Assembly: GCA_014378345.1 (NCBI GenBank)
Contig: JACMNW010000379.1
Span: 1-9,472 of the forward strand
Direction of reading: 5' to 3'
Length of the DNA stretch: 9,472 nt
Origin: Pseudorhodobacter sp.
Lineage (GTDB): Bacteria > Pseudomonadota > Alphaproteobacteria > Rhodobacterales > Rhodobacteraceae
Notes under the pieces: model-generated
Seen by the model: only the letters and a program-made list of their open reading frames with translations
Database searches by the model: none
Told to the model about the DNA's origin: nothing
Position numbers and translations under genes: made by a program
Shown: positions 5,604-9,472 of the stretch, in pieces
Position numbering within the stretch: the stretch's first letter is position 1
Layout: each line of letters starts with the position of its first letter

Positions 5604-8600
5604 ATGCCAACTCCCATTTTGGATGGTTCACTCGCCGACTGGTCAACCTCGACCCGGCTTGATTCACTGCAAACCGGGGCAGCTGGTTTTGCATTATATG
5701 GGCAAGGCGACGCCGCATCGTTTTACTTTGCCATTTCTGCTCCCCCGGCCACTTCGATAGGGACAAACACGACGATCTGGATCGACACAGACCTGAACGC
5801 GACAACCGGATATTCCATTTTTGGTGCGGTCGGTGCCGAGTACAACATAAACATAGACAGTTTAGGCGTTGTACGCCTTTACACCGGCGGAGCAGGCCAG
5901 ACGGAAGTTGCCGTGCTTACGTCAGCCTCCAGCGGCGATGGATCCATTATCGAGATCGCATTACCGAAATCACTGCTATCTGGTTCGCCAGACTTGGTGC
6001 GCGTTTATGCCGATGTCAACGACGCGACATATTTGCCAAATACTTACTCCGGCACGAATTTTCTTGTTGATACGCGGCCCCCCGTGACTGTGGGCAATAT
6101 CACGGTTGACGGCACGGTCAGCGAATGGGGCGCTGACACCCGGCTTGATACAGCCACTAGCGGGTCGCCAGCGGTCGCTGTTTACGGCGATGCACAGGCA
6201 GGCCAGTTCGTTTTTGCGCTCACGACTGACGGCACCAAGATTGGGCCGGGAACGACGATTTGGCTGGACACAGACGTAAATCGGTCAACCGGATTCCATA
6301 TTTTCGGGGCCGCAGGAACTGGCGCAGAATTCAACGTAAACATCTCGTCTGATGGCGTGGCTAAGCTTTACACCGGAAACGCAGGTCAGACTTTCGTTGC
6401 GGACATCACCTACCGGACCAACGCAGACGGAACCGGACTTGAACTTGCCATTCCTCGGGCACTGTTGGGGATGACGACCGGCACCCCCGGTGCCGTTCGT
6501 GCCTATGTCGATGTAAACAATTCAATTTTCGACCCGTCGGATTACGCCAGCACCAGTTATGTGGTGGCCGAGGATGCGCCCGCCGCATCGTCCTCGCAGC
6601 GGATTGCAATCGTCTATTCCGAAACTTCGGCCGCTAATTTCTATGACAAAACGGCTTATGGCCAGCTTTTCATGTCTGCGCAAAATCAGGCGCGGCAAGC
6701 CGGGCTGCCGTTTGATTTGCTGTCAGAATCTGATCTGACCAACGTCGCCATGTTGTCGCAGTATAAAGCGATTGTATTTCCCGGCTTCCAAAACGTACCG
6801 GCAGGCCAACTTAATGCAATAGAATCAGCACTGACCCAAGTTTCCAAAATCTATGATGTCGGTCTGATCGCCGCCGGAAATTTCATGACCAACAGCGAAA
6901 CCGGCGCTGCATTTGGCGGCGATTCCTATGCAAGGATGAAGTCGCTTCTGGGTGTCACGCTGGAACAATCTGGCACAACAGCAGGCGTCGACGTCATTTC
7001 TGGGTCAGGTAGCAATCCAATCCTCGAAACCTATACCCCAGGGTCTGTTGTCGGGAATTACACAAATACCGGCTATCAGTCTTTCGTTGACATTACCGGG
7101 CACGGCCAGGTTTTGTTCGATCAACGTATCCATACGGCAGGTGGCACCTCCAATGTAAACGGCGTCATCGCGACAACGACCGATGCGCGAAACGTACATT
7201 TTGCGTCGGATGCATTGATTGGCAACAGCAACATCTTGGGCGAAGCGCTCGACTGGGTGCTGAACGGCAACGCTATTGACGTGTCCCTTTCAATGACGCG
7301 GGGGACGGCACTTTTTGACTCGCGCACCGATATGGATCAATCGCAAGAGATATCCGATGTCGTGGCGCAGACGCCAAACATATATGACCGTCTTTTGCCG
7401 ATCGTGCAAAGCTGGCACGATGCCTACGGATTTGTTGGATCATTTTATGTGAATATAGGGGCAAATTCCCCGGATCAGATGACCAATTGGGCCATATCCA
7501 AGCCAATTTACGATCAGCTGATGGCAATGGGCAACAGTATCGGCAGCCATTCCTGGACCCACCCCGACAACACCAATCTTATGTCGAATGCAGACCCTGC
7601 CTTGGCTGCGTTGTTGCTTAAGGTTGATCCACGGTTGCCAGGCGCAGTGGACCCGGCGACCCTGACCGCCGCGGAGAAAGCCATTCTGTTTAATTCTTTC
7701 ACCTTCCAGTTCGAATATTCGAAATACATGCTTGAAAAGCAGTTGGGTGTTCCGATCACAGGACTGGCCGTACCGGGCGCGCCCGAAAAGATCCAGGCGG
7801 CGCTGCAACTCATGCAAGGGTTTGATTACATTACCGCGGGCTACTCGTCGCAGGGCGCAGGCTATCCCGGCGCTTTTGGTTATGTGGATCCGACCCATAC
7901 AAATACGGTCTATCTTGCGCCGAACATGAAGTTCGATTTTACCTTGATCGGGTTTGAGAACCTGACACCTGCGCAAGCGGCAGCGGAGTGGATGATCGAA
8001 ATGGCCCGGATCACGGCGCATTCGACGACGCCCATTATTTCTTTCCCGTGGCATGACTACGGGCCTACAAACTGGAATCTCGGTGATCCGATCCCGAAAA
8101 CCTATACTCAGGAAATGTTCACCAACGCCATCGCTGCCGCCGCGGCAAGCGGGGCCGAATTCGTAACGGGTGCTGACCTTGCCGGCCGGATCAAAACGTT
8201 CGGTCAAAGCAATCTTTCAATCACCCGCGCAGGTAGTGTTATTACTGCGGCGGTAACCTCAACCGATGCGGGAAGGTTCGCAATCACCGTCGAAGACGGT
8301 GCCAAAATCGCCAGCGTCGGCAACTGGTATGCCTATGACGACACCAAGGTTTTTCTTCCCAAATTGGGCGGCACATTCCAGATTACACTGGGCACAGTTG
8401 CGCAAGACGCGACCCATCTTGTAGCCCTGCCACAACGGGCCGACCTTACTTCGGTGACCGGCAACGGCAAGGACCTTAGTTTTACTTTCGCAGGGGTTGG
8501 TGCGGCGGGGATTATTCTCAAAACTCAAGGAACCGAGGCGGTTATTGTGACAGGCGCCGATAGCGGCACACTAGAACCTACGCGTCTGACAATCGGCTTT

Positions 8601-9472
8601 GGTGTCCAAGGCACCCATTCGGTGGCGGTAACTTATGCAGCCGGTTCGTCTGCAAATGGAACGTCGGGAAACGACATCATTCTCGGCGGGTCAGGCATCG
8701 ACAACGTCAATGCCGGCGACGGCAATGATACCATCTACGGTGGCGCAGGTGCAGATATTCTGAACGGTGGGCTTGGTATCGACCAGTTCAGGGATCTTGG
8801 CGGCGGCGACCAGGTTGATGGTGGTGGCGGGGTCGATACTGCGCGTTTGGCTGGGCTGCGAAGCGGTTACAGCATCAACACTATAAACGGCGTAACCACC
8901 CTGACCGATATCGATGCGTCAAACGGCAATATCGGCACGGCAACCCTGCGCAATCTTGAAACGCTTGTCTTCGATGATCAGTCTGTGACACTCGACACCA
9001 TGACGTTCGCGATCATCACGGTGACGTTGACCAACTCGAACAATACCTATGTCGCGCCGACAAACGACTATTACATCGTAAACGGTCTGGGCGGAAACGA
9101 CACGATTACTACGGCCAACGGCAATGATACGATCAATGGCGGGCTCGGCATTGACACCATGTTTGGCGGCGGCGGAAATGACGTTTTCCTTGTTGATGCA
9201 AACTCCGGGCCTGACCGCTTTGACGGAGGCACTGGCTATGACGTTGTGCAAGCAAACGCGGCGAATGTAGGCCTAATTTATGCAGCTACCAACTTTGTCG
9301 GCATTGAGGAACTTTCGTCGGGCGGCTTTGCTGGCGTCCGGGTAATTGGAACGAACGCTGCAGACACCATAGATCTTTCCAGCCTGATCCTGACTGGTAT
9401 AAGCGAGATCAACGCTGGTAACGGCAAGGATATAGTAACCGGATCGTCCATTGCCGATACAATCAACGGTGG
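5604..9472 (+). CDS. Giant secreted RTX protein with divergent polysaccharide deacetylase (3' end outside window)
   Basis: One frame stays open for 1,289 codons to the window edge. Domains by residue: 5-157 and 167-324, two similar beta-sandwich units with DGxxxxW, IWxDTDxNxxTG(Y/F)xIFG and LYTGxAGQT blocks, of CBM9/DOMON-like character; about 332-555, a Rossmann/glutamine-amidotransferase-like domain (RIAIVYSE, YKAIVFPGF, VGLIAAGNFMTN); about 558-870, a NodB/CE4-like deacetylase domain with VSLSMTRGTALFDSRTDMDQ (560-579) where TFDD is expected, HSWTH (649-653) as the metal-binding HxxxH, and FPWHDYG (814-820) as a late His motif; 871-1015, a beta-rich domain; from 1022 on, RTX glycine/aspartate repeats. 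The N-terminus (MPTPILDGSLADW) is not a signal peptide, so type I secretion with a C-terminal signal beyond the window is expected. A Rossmann-like plus deacetylase plus beta-domain order is seen in PelA and Agd3 exopolysaccharide deacetylases. Polysaccharide deacetylation is inference; the metal Asp is not certain. No secretion genes are in the window. Confidence 0.9.
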   Translation, partial: MPTPILDGSLADWSTSTRLDSLQTGAAGFALYGQGDAASFYFAISAPPATSIGTNTTIWIDTDLNATTGYSIFGAVGAEYNINIDSLGVVRLYTGGAGQTEVAVLTSASSGDGSIIEIALPKSLLSGSPDLVRVYADVNDATYLPNTYSGTNFLVDTRPPVTVGNITVDGTVSEWGADTRLDTATSGSPAVAVYGDAQAGQFVFALTTDGTKIGPGTTIWLDTDVNRSTGFHIFGAAGTGAEFNVNISSDGVAKLYTGNAGQTFVADITYRTNADGTGLELAIPRALLGMTTGTPGAVRAYVDVNNSIFDPSDYASTSYVVAEDAPAASSSQRIAIVYSETSAANFYDKTAYGQLFMSAQNQARQAGLPFDLLSESDLTNVAMLSQYKAIVFPGFQNVPAGQLNAIESALTQVSKIYDVGLIAAGNFMTNSETGAAFGGDSYARMKSLLGVTLEQSGTTAGVDVISGSGSNPILETYTPGSVVGNYTNTGYQSFVDITGHGQVLFDQRIHTAGGTSNVNGVIATTTDARNVHFASDALIGNSNILGEALDWVLNGNAIDVSLSMTRGTALFDSRTDMDQSQEISDVVAQTPNIYDRLLPIVQSWHDAYGFVGSFYVNIGANSPDQMTNWAISKPIYDQLMAMGNSIGSHSWTHPDNTNLMSNADPALAALLLKVDPRLPGAVDPATLTAAEKAILFNSFTFQFEYSKYMLEKQLGVPITGLAVPGAPEKIQAALQLMQGFDYITAGYSSQGAGYPGAFGYVDPTHTNTVYLAPNMKFDFTLIGFENLTPAQAAAEWMIEMARITAHSTTPIISFPWHDYGPTNWNLGDPIPKTYTQEMFTNAIAAAAASGAEFVTGADLAGRIKTFGQSNLSITRAGSVITAAVTSTDAGRFAITVEDGAKIASVGNWYAYDDTKVFLPKLGGTFQITLGTVAQDATHLVALPQRADLTSVTGNGKDLSFTFAGVGAAGIILKTQGTEAVIVTGADSGTLEPTRLTIGFGVQGTHSVAVTYAAGSSANGTSGNDIILGGSGIDNVNAGDGNDTIYGGAGADILNGGLGIDQFRDLGGGDQVDGGGGVDTARLAGLRSGYSINTINGVTTLTDIDASNGNIGTATLRNLETLVFDDQSVTLDTMTFAIITVTLTNSNNTYVAPTNDYYIVNGLGGNDTITTANGNDTINGGLGIDTMFGGGGNDVFLVDANSGPDRFDGGTGYDVVQANAANVGLIYAATNFVGIEELSSGGFAGVRVIGTNAADTIDLSSLILTGISEINAGNGKDIVTGSSIADTING
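5616..6575 (+). repeat. Tandem duplicated carbohydrate-binding-like domain (two units)
   Basis: Two units of about 160 codons within the RTX gene, offset by 161-163 codons: 5616-6074 and 6102-6575. Paired landmarks are DGSLADW/DGTVSEW, IWIDTDLNATTGY/IWLDTDVNRSTGF, SIFGAVGAEYNINI/HIFGAAGTGAEFNVNI, LYTGGAGQT/LYTGNAGQT and VYADVND/AYVDVNN. At DNA level CTTTACACCGG is shared at 5877 and 6366. The pattern suits a CBM9/DOMON-like ligand-binding sandwich, probably binding sugar. Confidence 0.75.
8667..8838 (+). repeat. RTX calcium-binding repeat block 1
   Basis: Codes for consecutive GGxGxDxUx-type nonapeptides (GNDIILGGSGIDN, AGDGNDTIYGGAGADILNGG, GLGID, GGGGVDT). These fold into a Ca-stabilised parallel beta-roll after secretion. 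Residues about 1022-1079. Confidence 0.92.
9081..9249 (+). repeat. RTX calcium-binding repeat block 2
   Basis: After about 80 residues of non-repeat beta-rich sequence (including IGTATLRNLETLVFDDQSV, a linker type common in RTX proteins) come NGLGGNDTI, NGNDTINGGLGIDTMFGGGG, NDVF and DGGTGYDVV. Residues about 1160-1216. Confidence 0.9.
9351..9472 (+). repeat. RTX repeat block 3, cut by window end
   Basis: GTNAADTIDLSS and then GNGKDIVTGSSIADTINGG start another repeat block that is still running at the last base. More repeats and the secretion signal probably follow outside. Confidence 0.85.

Noticed and set aside
7440..8207. 255-codon open frame on the minus strand
   Set aside because: It lies wholly antisense to the deacetylase domain of the RTX gene, has low-complexity Arg/Gly-rich text with no family motif, and the plus frame has clear domain signatures.
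8667..9472. Regularly spaced short repeats that could suggest a CRISPR-like or tandem DNA array
   Set aside because: The periodicity is that of 9-residue RTX protein repeats in frame, with variable DNA sequence; it is not an array with spacers.

Overview
The window looks like a chromosomal segment of an alphaproteobacterium, most likely Rhodobacteraceae (Roseobacter-type). The basis is the rplU-rpmA-(GNAT)-obgE-proB order on the minus strand, the Obg protein without a C-terminal extension, the L21 protein with an Ala/Lys/Pro-rich tail, and the general protein style. This is a judgement from gene order and familiar sequence, not from a database search.

Layout. Positions 1-2751 (minus strand) hold a conserved housekeeping cluster: rplU (ribosomal protein L21), rpmA (L27), a RimJ/RimL-like GNAT acetyltransferase, obgE (ribosome-associated GTPase) and the first 52 codons of proB (glutamate 5-kinase), whose start overlaps the end of obgE by 13 nt. 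A strong double hairpin follows rpmA, and a good sigma-70-like promoter lies 130-165 nt upstream of rplU. Positions 3034-3818 (plus) hold a broken gene for a CE2-type SGNH/GDSL carbohydrate esterase, with at least one frameshift and no C-terminal catalytic part. Positions 3839-4738 (minus) encode an exported DUF2059-type protein. A tRNA-Ser(CGA) gene lies at 4946-5035 (plus).

From 5036 to 5603 I recognise no gene. The stretch carries two hairpins and a clear intrinsic terminator (5525-5549), which is an orphan because no recognisable plus-strand gene precedes it except the tRNA. It may mark a small RNA, the remains of a lost gene, or insulation of the next gene.

From 5604 to the window end (plus) runs one uninterrupted reading frame of 1,289 codons, open at the 3' edge. 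It encodes a very large multidomain protein: two tandem CBM9/DOMON-like beta-sandwich domains, a Rossmann/glutamine-amidotransferase-like domain, a divergent NodB/CE4-type polysaccharide deacetylase domain with an HxxxH motif but no normal TFDD motif, a beta-rich domain, and blocks of RTX-type Ca-binding glycine/aspartate repeats. It has no signal peptide, so type I secretion is the likely export route. The order Rossmann-like, deacetylase, beta-domain recalls the exopolysaccharide deacetylases PelA and Agd3. A secreted, calcium-dependent polysaccharide-modifying protein is the most interesting element here, but substrate and activity are inference.
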